From: an uncultured Clostridia bacterium
GTDB lineage: Bacteria > Bacillota > Clostridia > Saccharofermentanales > Saccharofermentanaceae
Length of the DNA stretch: 50,645 nt
Assembly (NCBI GenBank): GCA_947304405.1
Contig: CAMZBB010000006.1
Location: 1-50,645, forward strand
Reading direction: 5' to 3'
Shown here: positions 41,730 through 50,421 of the stretch, one piece after another
Layout: every line of letters starts with the position of its first letter
Position numbering within the stretch: position 1 is the first letter of the stretch
Notes under the pieces: model-generated
The model's database searches: none
What the model saw: only the letters and a program-made list of their open reading frames with translations
Told to the model about the DNA's origin: nothing
Program-made: the position numbers and the translations under genes

Positions 41730-42254
41730 CTAAACCTTTCTAACGATCCTTATGTCGTCAAAATTCCTGTATTCCCCGTCGAGATCGAGGCCGTAGCCGA
41801 CAATAAACTCGTCCGGGACCGTAAGCCCGTTATAATCGGGCACGAAACTGTTAACTCTTCTTGCAGGCTTGTCGAAAGCCGTGCAGACCTTGAGCGAGGC
41901 AGGATTCCTTTTCGCAAGCATATCCATAAGGAGAGCGAGCGTTCTGCCTGTATCGACGATGTCCTCAACTATCAGGACGTCCTTGCCTTCTATGTCGTAG
42001 CTCATATCCTTCTTGATCTTGAGCACGCCCGTGGAGAGTTCTCCGACATAGCTCGACACCTGCATGAAATCGACCGTCACAGGCATCGTAAGACGCCTTA
42101 TCAGGTCAGAAGTAAAAATGAAGGCACCGGTCAGGATACCTACGACGATCAGGTGCTTGCCCGCATAATCGCGGTTGAGCTGATCTGCGAGGCGCTCGAG
42201 CATTTCCTCGATCTGTTCATGCGTTACCAGAACCCTCGATGTATCAATTGCCAT
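41730..42254 (-). CDS. hpt: Hypoxanthine phosphoribosyltransferase
   Basis: A 174-residue type I phosphoribosyltransferase. The PRPP-binding motif VLIVEDIVDTGRTLA, the GILTGAFIFTSDL loop and the purine-binding VPDEFIVGYGLD segment are all visible. It salvages hypoxanthine and guanine to IMP and GMP. It overlaps the end of tilS by 11 bases and precedes ftsH by seven, so the three genes are one unit. Confidence 0.96.
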   Translation of the reverse strand: MAIDTSRVLVTHEQIEEMLERLADQLNRDYAGKHLIVVGILTGAFIFTSDLIRRLTMPVTVDFMQVSSYVGELSTGVLKIKKDMSYDIEGKDVLIVEDIVDTGRTLALLMDMLAKRNPASLKVCTAFDKPARRVNSFVPDYNGLTVPDEFIVGYGLDLDGEYRNFDDIRIVRKV

Positions 42255-43824
42255 CTTGACGCCTCTCCAAAGTAATCTTCAGTATGTCTCCGGACCCTGT
42301 CCCAATAGACTGTCCGTACCTCTGCCTGCTCAGTTCGCTCGTGAAGCCCTCAGCGTGACCCACGCCCGGGATCCACAAGATCTTGTCCTCACCCTTCACG
42401 GCAGCGAAAAGGACGCTGTCCCTTGCGCTTTCCGGTACTTTGATATCCGTAAAGAGCCTCGTGATCTTTTTCGAGCCGGTCGCGCCTGCCTTCCGGAACA
42501 CCCGGTTAAGAGGATCAGCCGCCAGATTGACCAGACGGAGATTGCCTTCTCTTGCCGGTCCGATCGGACAAAACCACGAAGAGTTATTATACTCCAACTT
42601 ACCCTTATTCTCAAATAAATATATATAAATAACGAGATCTGTGTTCGGGATTTTTACGGCAATCATTCCATCCTCGCCGTACTTTTCCGGAACCGTAATA
42701 TCGATGGACACCGGCACGGGCGCTACGGCAAGCCCCATATCCGAGGCTATTGCCCTTGCGCAGCCTCCTGTCTCCTCATCCCTGCAGAAAAAGAAATAAC
42801 TGCCGCACCTGTATGCTTTGCGTGAAAAGGGCATCGGCAGGAGCACTTCGCCGCCCGCTTCTCCCCTTGCAATGAGCTTTGAGCACTGCTTGAGGTTTGA
42901 AGCCTCGAAATCCGTCAGGTTCCCGAAAGTATCGAGCCAGAGCTTTCTAATGACCCTTGAATTCATTGCGGGTGCAAGTCCTGCAGCCTTCCTGCAGTCG
43001 AGTGATCTTAACGCGGAATCGCCACTGCCATGCATGACAAGGCAGTCGGCATATGCTTTCTCGGCCTCCTGTGCCAGATAATCGAGATCTTCCTCGATAA
43101 GTGCATAAGTCCTGTTCAAAGAGCCGGAAGGGTTCACTCCGGTCCTTTTCTCGACCTCGGGAAGAAGGACGTTGCGCCAGACATTTCTGGTACCGTCAGT
43201 CTCAAGGTTGGTGGCATCAACTGCATATATGATGCCCTCTTCCTTGAGCATCAGCGTAAGTTCGCTCTTGGAACAGCAAAGCAACGGTCTGATAATGTTC
43301 CCGGTCCTTGCACGCGGCGTGACGAGTCCTTCCAGGCCTGCTCCGCGGAACAGGTTCATCATCATGGTCTCAGCAACGTCATTTTTGTGATGGGCGACCG
43401 CGATCCTGATATCCATGAGTCCTTCAGACTCCTTGAGTTCCTGCGCATAAGTATCGAAAGCCTCGTACCTGAGCACACGACCGGCCGTCTCTTCGGACAG
43501 CCTGTTATCTTCGGCATACCGGGCAACATCATAATCCACCGTCTTGAGAGGAACTCCAAGCGAAGCACAGAAAGACGCCGTAAGTTCGGCATCCCGTTCG
43601 CAGTCTCCCGGCCTTAAGTTGTGATTGATATGAATCGCGAACAGTCTTACGGGCTTTGCACTGTCCTTGATGAGATCAGACAGCAAGAGCAATAGCGCTA
43701 CCGAATCAGGTCCTCCCGAGCAGGCAGCGATAACGCCGTCACATTCAAGAAGCTCCTTATCACGGCAGAAGCCGCCGACCCTTTGGGCAAGCTCCTGTCT
43801 CAGACTGTCCGCACCGTTCTTCAT
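42244..43824 (-). CDS. tilS: tRNA(Ile)-lysidine synthase
   Basis: A 526-residue N-type ATP pyrophosphatase with the P-loop ACSGGPDSVALLLLL near residue 34-48, followed by IRIAVAHHKNDVAETMMMNLFRG, the substrate region of TilS. The C-terminal half contains the TilS-specific and anticodon-contacting domains. It converts C34 of the CAU-anticodon tRNA-Ile2 to lysidine so that it reads AUA. It starts at ATG 43824, five bases after dnaB. Confidence 0.96.
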   Translation of the reverse strand: MKNGADSLRQELAQRVGGFCRDKELLECDGVIAACSGGPDSVALLLLLSDLIKDSAKPVRLFAIHINHNLRPGDCERDAELTASFCASLGVPLKTVDYDVARYAEDNRLSEETAGRVLRYEAFDTYAQELKESEGLMDIRIAVAHHKNDVAETMMMNLFRGAGLEGLVTPRARTGNIIRPLLCCSKSELTLMLKEEGIIYAVDATNLETDGTRNVWRNVLLPEVEKRTGVNPSGSLNRTYALIEEDLDYLAQEAEKAYADCLVMHGSGDSALRSLDCRKAAGLAPAMNSRVIRKLWLDTFGNLTDFEASNLKQCSKLIARGEAGGEVLLPMPFSRKAYRCGSYFFFCRDEETGGCARAIASDMGLAVAPVPVSIDITVPEKYGEDGMIAVKIPNTDLVIYIYLFENKGKLEYNNSSWFCPIGPAREGNLRLVNLAADPLNRVFRKAGATGSKKITRLFTDIKVPESARDSVLFAAVKGEDKILWIPGVGHAEGFTSELSRQRYGQSIGTGSGDILKITLERRQDGN

Positions 43825-43829
43825 TTGTA

Positions 43830-45440
43830 TCAGAAACCGTCCTGGAAATCATCGTGCGCATTAGCGAAAAACGGATCATCACCGTCTCCCGGAGGCGGTA
43901 CGTCGGCATCAACATGATCGTTATCCGCTTCATCTTCAAAGTCATAGCTTGAAGCAGCGCTGTCCGCAGTCTGAGTCCTTGTATAAGGGCTCTCGTTCTC
44001 ATCGCGGTATTGATTGTTCTTGTCAAACTCGTAGAAAAGAGTCTTCCTCGCGATCCAGCATACCTTGTCCCTGCCGGTCCTTCCCTGACGGTTCTTGGAC
44101 AGGTAGATGTAAGCATCCTTTACCACGTTGTCGTTATCGGAATTCTGCTCCTGGGGAGCGCCGTCTCCGTCGCCGTTCTTCGGGGCATTGTCATCATTGA
44201 CCTTGTAGTAATCAGGGCGGTCGATGAACATTACCGTATCGGCATCCTGCTCGATAGCACCGGAGTCTCTCAAGTCAGAAAGCTGAGGCGTATGATCATC
44301 TCTCTTCGCAGCTCCTCTGGAGAGCTGTGAGAGTGCGATTATCGGCACTCCGAACTCCTTTGCGAGGAGCTTTAACATTCTGGATATCTTGGTAACTTCA
44401 TCGTTACGCGAGCTGTTGTTGCCCGGAAGGCTCATGAGCTGCAGATAGTCGACTATGACCAGCTTGGGAGCGGATTCGGGCTTGGCGGCAAGTTCCGTAA
44501 GCTTTGACTTCATCGTTACCGGGTTGATATCGGAAGTGTCATCGATATATACCGGGAAATCAGAAAGCTTAACGACTGCACTGTTGATCTCCTTCTTGTC
44601 ATCCGGAGTCATCCTATGTGAATACAGGATCTGTGTCAGAGGCCTGTTCATGGATGCTGACATAAACCTCTTGGCGACTTCCTGTTTTGACATCTCGAGT
44701 GAAAAGATCGCAACCGGTTTGTTGTTGGCTGCGACATTGGCCGCCATGTTTATCGCAAGGGCTGTCTTACCCATTGCAGGTCTGGCGGCAAGTATGTTGA
44801 GCGAACCCGGCTTGAGTCCGCCCGCAAGCATCTCGTCGAGCTTGGGGAATCCGAGCTTAACAAGCTTGCTGTTGCTGTCGGGCTTGAGTTCCTCACCCAT
44901 CTCGACCATAACGGTCTTGAGCACCGATGAAAGTGACTCGAATCCCTTTGTCTCACCTGTTGACTTTAGCGCCGAGATGGAAGAGATGGCATAGTCAACA
45001 ACATCAGAGGATTTCTCGCCGCTTACGGCCATTCCCCTGACCTTGTCCAGTTCTCTTAAGAGCTTGTTCTTGTCGCTCTTCTCCCGGATCGCTGAAATAT
45101 AGCTTTGCATGCCGGAAGAAACTGCCGTCGTCTCTCCGACCTTGTAGATATAACGAAGGCCTCCCGCCTGCTCAAGCAGACCCTTTCTCTCAAGCTCATT
45201 GGTGACCGTGAAGCGGTCGATGCTTGAGTTGCTCAGGAACATGTCAACAATAGTACCGAAGATCAGCACATTGCGGGGATCGGAAAAATCCTCCTTAACG
45301 AGCCTGCTCTCGACTGCTTCGAGCATAGCCTTGTCCTTGCGCATGCAAAGAGATAAAAGCGCCATCTCGATCTCAACGGAATCGTCCTGCGCGCTGCCTG
45401 CGTCTATAAGATTATCCATGTATCCGGGATCTTCGTTCAT
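43830..45440 (-). CDS. dnaB: Replicative DNA helicase DnaB
   Basis: A 536-residue RecA-fold hexameric helicase. The N-terminal domain (about 20-125) is followed by a linker helix and the ATPase core with Walker A ARPAMGKTALA, Walker B LVIVDYLQLM and the arginine-finger region. A 70-residue acidic, Asp/Asn-rich tail after the core (ending DDFQDGF) is longer than usual. It unwinds DNA at the replication fork. It lies 15 bases after rplI, a linkage common in Firmicutes (rpsF-ssb-rpsR-rplI-dnaB). Confidence 0.97.
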   Translation of the reverse strand: MNEDPGYMDNLIDAGSAQDDSVEIEMALLSLCMRKDKAMLEAVESRLVKEDFSDPRNVLIFGTIVDMFLSNSSIDRFTVTNELERKGLLEQAGGLRYIYKVGETTAVSSGMQSYISAIREKSDKNKLLRELDKVRGMAVSGEKSSDVVDYAISSISALKSTGETKGFESLSSVLKTVMVEMGEELKPDSNSKLVKLGFPKLDEMLAGGLKPGSLNILAARPAMGKTALAINMAANVAANNKPVAIFSLEMSKQEVAKRFMSASMNRPLTQILYSHRMTPDDKKEINSAVVKLSDFPVYIDDTSDINPVTMKSKLTELAAKPESAPKLVIVDYLQLMSLPGNNSSRNDEVTKISRMLKLLAKEFGVPIIALSQLSRGAAKRDDHTPQLSDLRDSGAIEQDADTVMFIDRPDYYKVNDDNAPKNGDGDGAPQEQNSDNDNVVKDAYIYLSKNRQGRTGRDKVCWIARKTLFYEFDKNNQYRDENESPYTRTQTADSAASSYDFEDEADNDHVDADVPPPGDGDDPFFANAHDDFQDGF

Positions 45441-45455
45441 CTTTATCAGCTCCGG

Positions 45456-45899
45456 TCAGTTAACAACGACTTCAACGTTAATATCGGCTGAAACCTTAGG
45501 GTGAAGCTTAACACGTACGGAAAAGATGCCCGTGTTCTTGATGGGGTTGTTGATCACGACCTTCTTCTTCTCGATCTCGAAGCCTGCCGCCTTAAGCGTG
45601 TCGGAGATATCAGAAGCAGTAACTGCTCCGTAGAGTCTGCCGTCAGCACCGCCCCTGGCCTTGACCTCAAAAGTCTTGCCCTCGATGGTCTTCTTGGTCT
45701 CCTGAGCCTGCTCCAGAGCTCTTCTCTCGTGCTCGGCCTTAGCGCCTGCCTGTACCTTGACTTCGTTGAGTCCGGCTGCAGTCATCTCCTTGGCGAGACC
45801 CTGCTTGAAAAGGAAGTTCCTTGCGTAACCGTCGCTGGCATTGACCACGTCGCCTGCCTTGCCGAGATTCTTAACGTCTGAAAGAAGTATGACCTTCAT
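45456..45899 (-). CDS. rplI: 50S ribosomal protein bL9
   Basis: A 147-residue protein. The N-terminal domain [17 protein letters not shown] with the GYARNFL motif is the bL9 signature. A long connecting helix ([18 protein letters not shown]) leads to the C-terminal rRNA-binding domain. Full length. It starts at ATG 45899 behind AGGAG. A 184-base gap with two large hairpins separates it from rpsR. Confidence 0.97.
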   Translation of the reverse strand: MKVILLSDVKNLGKAGDVVNASDGYARNFLFKQGLAKEMTAAGLNEVKVQAGAKAEHERRALEQAQETKKTIEGKTFEVKARGGADGRLYGAVTASDISDTLKAAGFEIEKKKVVINNPIKNTGIFSVRVKLHPKVSADINVEVVVN

Positions 45900-45935
45900 A
45901 AGTATTCTCCTGAATCTTTTTTGCCTGAAAATATA

Positions 45936-46062
45936 AATCGGGCATCACCAGAACATATTATAAGCCATTGAGGCAAATATGTGTCGGAGTGATGCCCGAT
46001 TGTCCTTAAAATCTTGTAGAAACCGTATCGGCCATCGCCTGCCTTGCAAGCAGCCCGATACG
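45936..46062 (-). repeat. Two large hairpins in the rpsR-rplI gap
   Basis: A perfect 13-bp inverted repeat, AATCGGGCATCAC / GTGATGCCCGATT (45936-45948 and 45989-46001), encloses 40 bases. A second repeat, CGTATCGG / CCGATACG (46024-46031 and 46055-46062), has an inner CTGC/GCAG stem. Neither is followed by a clear U-run on the minus strand, so they may be processing, attenuation or stabilising structures rather than terminators. Confidence 0.7.
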
Positions 46063-46083
46063 ATCAAGCCGAAAGGGCCGCGA

Positions 46084-46356
46084 TTACTGCGCTGTGTAAG
46101 GAAGCAGCGCGATCTGGCGAGCGCGCTTGATAGCTGTTGTCAGCTCACGCTGATGGATAGCGCATGTGCCGGTCATTCTCTTGGGGAGAATCTTGCCGCT
46201 CTCAGAGATGTACTTCTTGAGGAGTACATCATCCATGAAATCGATGCTCTCAACCTTATTAGCGCAGAACGTGCAGACCTTCCTGCGTGTACGTCTCTGC
46301 CTCATTCCGCCGGCAAATTCTTTTCCACCGGCCTTAGGTGCTCTGTTTTCTGCCAT
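46084..46356 (-). CDS. rpsR: 30S ribosomal protein bS18, zinc-binding form
   Basis: A 90-residue basic protein. The zinc site C28-x-x-C31 and C65-x-x-H68 is complete, so this is the C+ form. The core ([21 protein letters not shown]) is typical. It forms a heterodimer with bS6, encoded two genes upstream. No zinc-free second copy is in the window. Confidence 0.97.
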   Translation of the reverse strand: MAENRAPKAGGKEFAGGMRQRRTRRKVCTFCANKVESIDFMDDVLLKKYISESGKILPKRMTGTCAIHQRELTTAIKRARQIALLPYTAQ

Positions 46357-46378
46357 TTTGTGTGATCTCCTTCACAAA

Positions 46379-46882
46379 TTAAATCTCAAACGGAAGATCT
46401 ACCTGATCACCAGGCCCGAAACCGGGGTCACCGGCAGGCTCGATCTGAGTCTTGGGCGCGAGAGGCGCATCTGATGCCGCGGATCCTGCCGGAGGAGGCG
46501 CAAATGACGAAGACGGTCTTGCAACCGGTGCCTCGTGATATGCGGGCTCGCTGCCCTGCTGGCCGTTACCGGATTCAACGAACTCGGCCTCGTCTACCAC
46601 TACTTCGGTGATATAACGCTTCTGGCCGTTCTGATCCTCGTAATTGCGGGTCTGGATGCTTCCCACAAGTCCGATCCTGCTTCCCTTGCGGAAATACTTC
46701 TGGATGAAGGCAGCAGTCTGTCTCCATGCGACGCAGCTGATGAAATCAGCCTGTCTCTGGCCGTTGCTGTCCTTGAAGCGGCGGTCTACCGCCACCGTGA
46801 AGTTACAGAACTGGGTCTGGTTTGAAGTAAGCTTTACTTCGGGGTCTTTGGTAAGTCTTCCTACCAACTCTACTTTGTTCAT
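46379..46882 (-). CDS. ssb: Single-stranded DNA-binding protein
   Basis: A 167-residue protein with an N-terminal OB fold (MNKVELVGRLTKDPEVK ... FISCVAWRQTAAFIQKYF) and a Pro/Ala/Ser-rich flexible tail. It ends in DLPFEI, the acidic tip that recruits replication and repair partners. It sits between the bS6 and bS18 genes, the standard arrangement. Confidence 0.97.
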   Translation of the reverse strand: MNKVELVGRLTKDPEVKLTSNQTQFCNFTVAVDRRFKDSNGQRQADFISCVAWRQTAAFIQKYFRKGSRIGLVGSIQTRNYEDQNGQKRYITEVVVDEAEFVESGNGQQGSEPAYHEAPVARPSSSFAPPPAGSAASDAPLAPKTQIEPAGDPGFGPGDQVDLPFEI

Positions 46883-46913
46883 TTGTCTTGCCTTTCTCTG
46901 CTATGCGCAGTGA

Positions 46914-47201
46914 TCACTCACCGACGCTGACAATGAGAAAACGAAGTACGCCGTCTGTGATCTTGAGAACACGCTCAAGTTCCTTGGGGAAATCGCTCTC
47001 GGCAGAAAAATATGCTTGAACATAGCAGCCGCTCTTCTGTCCCTCGATCTCATAAGCGAGCTCTTTGTTGCCGACGATGTCAAAAGACTTGATCGTAGCG
47101 CCGGATTCGAGCTTAGCTTTGACGGAGTCAGTAAGAGAAGCGAGTGCCTCATCACCTGCAGATGCATTGAGGACTGTGATCAAACGATAATTGTTTGCCA
47201 T
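46914..47201 (-). CDS. rpsF: 30S ribosomal protein bS6
   Basis: A 95-residue protein from ATG 47201 (MANNYRLITVLNA), chosen because AGAAGGAGG lies eight bases upstream; the frame stays open to 47246. The ferredoxin-like fold is evident, with YEIEGQKSGCYVQAYFSAES near the bS18 interface. First gene of the rpsF-ssb-rpsR-rplI operon, with its own promoter and a structured leader. Confidence 0.97.
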   Translation of the reverse strand: MANNYRLITVLNASAGDEALASLTDSVKAKLESGATIKSFDIVGNKELAYEIEGQKSGCYVQAYFSAESDFPKELERVLKITDGVLRFLIVSVGE

Positions 47202-47204
47202 ATC

Positions 47205-47244
47205 ATTCACCTCCTTCTGGACTATTCGGTCCGGTAAACCGGAC
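47205..47244 (-). promoter_or_regulatory. Structured rpsF leader, candidate S6:S18 autoregulatory site
   Basis: On the minus strand, the perfect hairpin GTCCGG-TTTA-CCGGAC (47244-47229) overlaps a possible alternative stem, GGAC-CGAATA-GTCC, that ends just before the AGAAGGAGG ribosome-binding site. Many bacteria regulate rpsF-rpsR by binding the S6:S18 complex to a leader motif with an exposed CCG; a CCG is present in the loop of the alternative stem. The match is by eye only. Confidence 0.4.
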
Positions 47245-47282
47245 AAGGATCGCCGCTAAAATATTAATAAGCGGCAGCGAGT

Positions 47283-47312
47283 AGAATATCACAGCAGGCA
47301 ATTATTCGTCAA
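47283..47312 (-). promoter_or_regulatory. SigA-type promoter of the rpsF operon
   Basis: On the minus strand, TTGACG (47312-47307), an 18-base spacer ending in TGA and TATTCT (47288-47283). The leader would be about 75 nt. Confidence 0.65.
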
Positions 47313-47413
47313 GCATATTAACCCACTATTCATTTGTCCGCGTCTGTTCTTAACTCTGACGCTGTTATTCTATACTGCCCCCGGAACAAAAAACAACCGG
47401 TTGAGAGGACAAT

Positions 47414-47459
47414 TGAGACTTTTGGAGCAAAGTTGAGACTTTTTCGGCAAAATGAGACT
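47414..47459. repeat. Short tandem repeat, TGAGACTTTT word, 19-20 bp period
   Basis: TGAGACT occurs at 47414, 47434 and 47453, followed by TTTGGAGCAAAG or TTTTCGGCAAAA. It is the same word as the 22751-22790 repeat, on the opposite strand. The last unit touches the stop codon of the tsaC-like gene. Confidence 0.7.
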
Positions 47460-49261
47460 TACGATCTCTCTATTCCCATAGTCTTGATGATGTACGGGAA
47501 GAGCATCTCCAGCCAGGCTTTCAGGGCCTTTGCGGTATGCATGAAGGTCGCCTCGTTCTCGCCTCTCGGGTCTGGTATCGATATCGAGACGAGCCTGCCG
47601 CCGGCATCCTTGAAAACGAGTCCGCACGAAGCGGCAAAAGACGACAAAGAGAACACCTTATCCTTGATCTGCGGGAATGCCCTGACTATCTCAAAGGCAT
47701 GTTCATCCCTGACCGTGATTATCAGGTCAGATGCATCGTAAAGTGCCGGATCGGTCCTCTTTGAGCGGCAATGCGCGATATTTCTGCCAACCGCCTCTGA
47801 CACAGCCTTTACGATGCCCGGATCAGGGATTGCACCGTCCGATGCCGTGATGCCTGCTGATTCGGCGTAGACCTCGCACCCGATGCTGCGTGACACGAGC
47901 ATGTCGAACGGGGAATTCTTCTCGAGAAGGTCCGTCATTACGGCTTCGCAGGCCTGCGAGAGGCAGGTGTTGTCATCGTCAACGAAAAGGATCTGCGCCG
48001 TATACGTATCTTTAAATGCCTCGAGGGGCAGTTCGCTGCGCGAAGGTCTTTCAGGCTTCGGCATGCCCGGAACGACCTCTCCCTTTTTGCCGGCAGCTTT
48101 TCCGAGTCTGTTCATATAGGCCGTCGCCATGCCGCCGCCAGTCAGGCCCTGAGCCAGGATCGTATCGACCTCCTGGCAGTCAAGGTGCCTCAATCCCTCG
48201 AAAAGAGAGTGCGCCGCGGCCCTCACGTCCAAAGCGTTTCCGTATTCATAGAACTCGGTATGCATAAGAAGTATCTTGTCTCCGAGCTTCTCGTACAATG
48301 CCTTTACTTCAACGCCCGCGAAAACGCCTATGCGCGCAAACGGGTTGGCTTTCAATATCTCACGCTCCCTGTGGATGAAAGGCGAAGCGATATCGACCAG
48401 TGCCTGTCTGTCATCTTCGCTCATCTCCTCGAAAACGGGCTTTTTGACTTCACCTAAGCCGCCCTTTCCGTCCTCATCGTTCTCATCGCCGACCAGAACG
48501 GCGCCCTTGGGCATGTCCATTATCTCAACGTTCGCAAACGGAGCATAGTGGCGGTATTTCATGCCGGGAGCCTTCGGGGTCTGCCCTGCTTCAAGCGTTC
48601 CTGCAAATGCAGCGGAACCGTTCGCACAGTCCTCTATGTCGGCCTTTGTAACCGCACCGGGCCTTAGGATCACGGGCTTTTCACCGGTAGCGTCAACGAC
48701 TGTCGATTCAAGCCCGAAGACCGAATCGCCGCCGTCGATAACCGCATATACATATCCGTCCATATCCTCCATGACCGCTCTCGCGTTCGTCGGCGAAGGC
48801 GATCCCGAAAGGTTTGCGGAAGGCGCCGCGACAGGCACTTTGCAGGCTTTGAGGAACTCGTTTGCCACCGGATCCGAAGGCATCCTGACACCCACGGTAT
48901 CAAGCCCTGCCGTAACCTCCGAAGGTATCTTGTCAGACTTTTTCATAATGACCGTAATGGGTCCCGGCATGAAAGCGTCGATGAGCTTTTGGGCGAGCGG
49001 GGTTATCTCGGAAACGATATCACCGATCTGCGATCTGTCTCCGATATGGCATATGAGCGGGTTGTCCGAGGGACGTCCCTTGGCTTTAAAGATCTTTCCG
49101 ACAGCTTCAGGATCGAAGGCGTTGGCGCCCAGCCCGTACACAGTCTCCGTGGGGAAAGCGACCACTTCGCCTTCTGCCAGATGCTTTGCGCATTCACTGA
49201 TTCCGGCCTTGTCTTCGCCTTTGACAAGCTTTGTTTCCTTGTAGATCTTCTCGCGTTCCAT
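47459..49261 (-). CDS. tsaC: TsaC/Sua5 threonylcarbamoyl-AMP synthase fused to a degenerate LMW protein tyrosine phosphatase domain
   Basis: A 600-residue protein. Residues 15-205 are a YrdC/Sua5 domain (FPTETVYGLGANAF, FKAKGRPSDNPLI, PSANLSGSPSPTNA). A Sua5-type linker (APGMKYRHYAP) leads into the Sua5 C-terminal domain (about 240-395). It makes threonylcarbamoyl-AMP for t6A37 in tRNA. Residues 420-590 align with low-molecular-weight tyrosine phosphatases, which in Bacillus are encoded near tsaC. In the phosphatase loop, VCTGNTCRS of active enzymes, the sequence is VDDDNTCLS (427-435): the catalytic Cys is Asp428 and the arginine is Leu434. The general-acid DP (D564) remains. This half is therefore predicted inactive. 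It overlaps the prfA stop by one base. Confidence 0.92.
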   Translation of the reverse strand: MEREKIYKETKLVKGEDKAGISECAKHLAEGEVVAFPTETVYGLGANAFDPEAVGKIFKAKGRPSDNPLICHIGDRSQIGDIVSEITPLAQKLIDAFMPGPITVIMKKSDKIPSEVTAGLDTVGVRMPSDPVANEFLKACKVPVAAPSANLSGSPSPTNARAVMEDMDGYVYAVIDGGDSVFGLESTVVDATGEKPVILRPGAVTKADIEDCANGSAAFAGTLEAGQTPKAPGMKYRHYAPFANVEIMDMPKGAVLVGDENDEDGKGGLGEVKKPVFEEMSEDDRQALVDIASPFIHREREILKANPFARIGVFAGVEVKALYEKLGDKILLMHTEFYEYGNALDVRAAAHSLFEGLRHLDCQEVDTILAQGLTGGGMATAYMNRLGKAAGKKGEVVPGMPKPERPSRSELPLEAFKDTYTAQILFVDDDNTCLSQACEAVMTDLLEKNSPFDMLVSRSIGCEVYAESAGITASDGAIPDPGIVKAVSEAVGRNIAHCRSKRTDPALYDASDLIITVRDEHAFEIVRAFPQIKDKVFSLSSFAASCGLVFKDAGGRLVSISIPDPRGENEATFMHTAKALKAWLEMLFPYIIKTMGIERS

Positions 49262-50349
49262 TACTCTTCATCCTTTTTCACCGCGTCATCGGCCGCCTGT
49301 GCAAGCGTCAGCGCATCTATTATCTCATCAAGATCGCCCGCCAGTATATCATTCAGCCTGTAGAGCGTGAGCCCGATCCTGTGATCAGTGACTCTTCCCT
49401 GATGGTAGTTATACGTCCTTATTCTTTCAGATCTGTCACCCGTTCCGACCTGTGAACGGCGTGCATCGTTTTCGGCGTTGACGTCAGACTCCCTTGCCAT
49501 AGCCCAAAGGCGGCTCTGGAGCACGGCCATTGCCTTGGCCTTGTTCTGTATCTGGCTTCTCTCATCCTGACAGGTAACTACAAGTCCCGTCGGGATATGC
49601 GTGATCCTTATCGCGGAAGTCGTCTTGTTGATGTGCTGTCCGCCTGCGCCTGACGACCTGAAAAGATCGATCCTCAGGTCTTTCGGGTTGATCACGACAT
49701 CTGTCGGATCGGCCTCGGGAAGCACCGCGACAGTTGCAGTTGAAGTATGTATGCGTCCGCCCGATTCGGTGACGGGAACTCTCTGGACCCTGTGGACCCC
49801 GCTCTCGAACTTGAAGCGGCTATATGCCCTGTTGCCTTCAACGGAGAAAATGATCTCCTTAAATCCTCCGAGCTCCGTCGGGCTCGAATCAACAATGCTT
49901 ACGTCATAACCCTTGATGGCGGCATAACCGCGGTACATTTTATAAAGATCCGCTGCGAAAAGCGCTGACTCCTCGCCGCCTGCTCCACCTCTGATCTCAA
50001 TGATGACGGACCTGTTGTCCCTTGGATCGCCCGGCGCCATTAGCAGAAGCAGCTCCTTCTCTAGCACTTCCAGCTTATCCTTATTCTCGGCAAGCTCCGC
50101 ATTTGCAAACTCGCGCATCTCATCGTCGCTGCCGGCCTCGCCTTCAAGGATGGCCAGAAGGTCCTTTATCTCTTTTTCGCACGCCTCATAGTCAAGGATC
50201 GCGCGGTACTGCGGCTCGATCGCGCCCAGCTCCTTGGAATACTTCATGTACTCCTCGTGATCGGCCGCGACAACAGGATCGCTCATCGTTCCGGTGAGCT
50301 CCTCATATTTCGCCTTAATGAGATCTGTCTTACTTCTGTCTATTGCCAT
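49261..50349 (-). CDS. prfA: Peptide chain release factor 1
   Basis: A 362-residue class I release factor. The GGQ loop (SSGAGGQHINKTTSAIR) for peptidyl-tRNA hydrolysis and the codon-recognition segment (HRVQRVPVTESGGRIHTS) are present and typical of RF1, which reads UAA and UAG. Full length. It starts at ATG 50349, with the array at 50422 upstream. The start of the following tsaC-like gene overlaps its stop codon by one base (TAATG), so these two are translationally coupled. Confidence 0.97.
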   Translation of the reverse strand: MAIDRSKTDLIKAKYEELTGTMSDPVVAADHEEYMKYSKELGAIEPQYRAILDYEACEKEIKDLLAILEGEAGSDDEMREFANAELAENKDKLEVLEKELLLLMAPGDPRDNRSVIIEIRGGAGGEESALFAADLYKMYRGYAAIKGYDVSIVDSSPTELGGFKEIIFSVEGNRAYSRFKFESGVHRVQRVPVTESGGRIHTSTATVAVLPEADPTDVVINPKDLRIDLFRSSGAGGQHINKTTSAIRITHIPTGLVVTCQDERSQIQNKAKAMAVLQSRLWAMARESDVNAENDARRSQVGTGDRSERIRTYNYHQGRVTDHRIGLTLYRLNDILAGDLDEIIDALTLAQAADDAVKKDEE

Positions 50350-50421
50350 AACCCTACAAAATTATCACAAAAGCCGCGTGTTTTGAAGTGAAGCAGCTCT
50401 GTTGATCGCGCTTTTCTAAAT

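Noticed and set aside
47358..47397. Similarity of CTGTTATTCTATACTG near 47362 to CTGTTATTTTGTACTG near 50549
   Set aside because: Fourteen of 16 matching bases plus a nearby ACAAAAA is suggestive, but a match of this length is expected by chance in a 50-kb window, and the flanks do not align.
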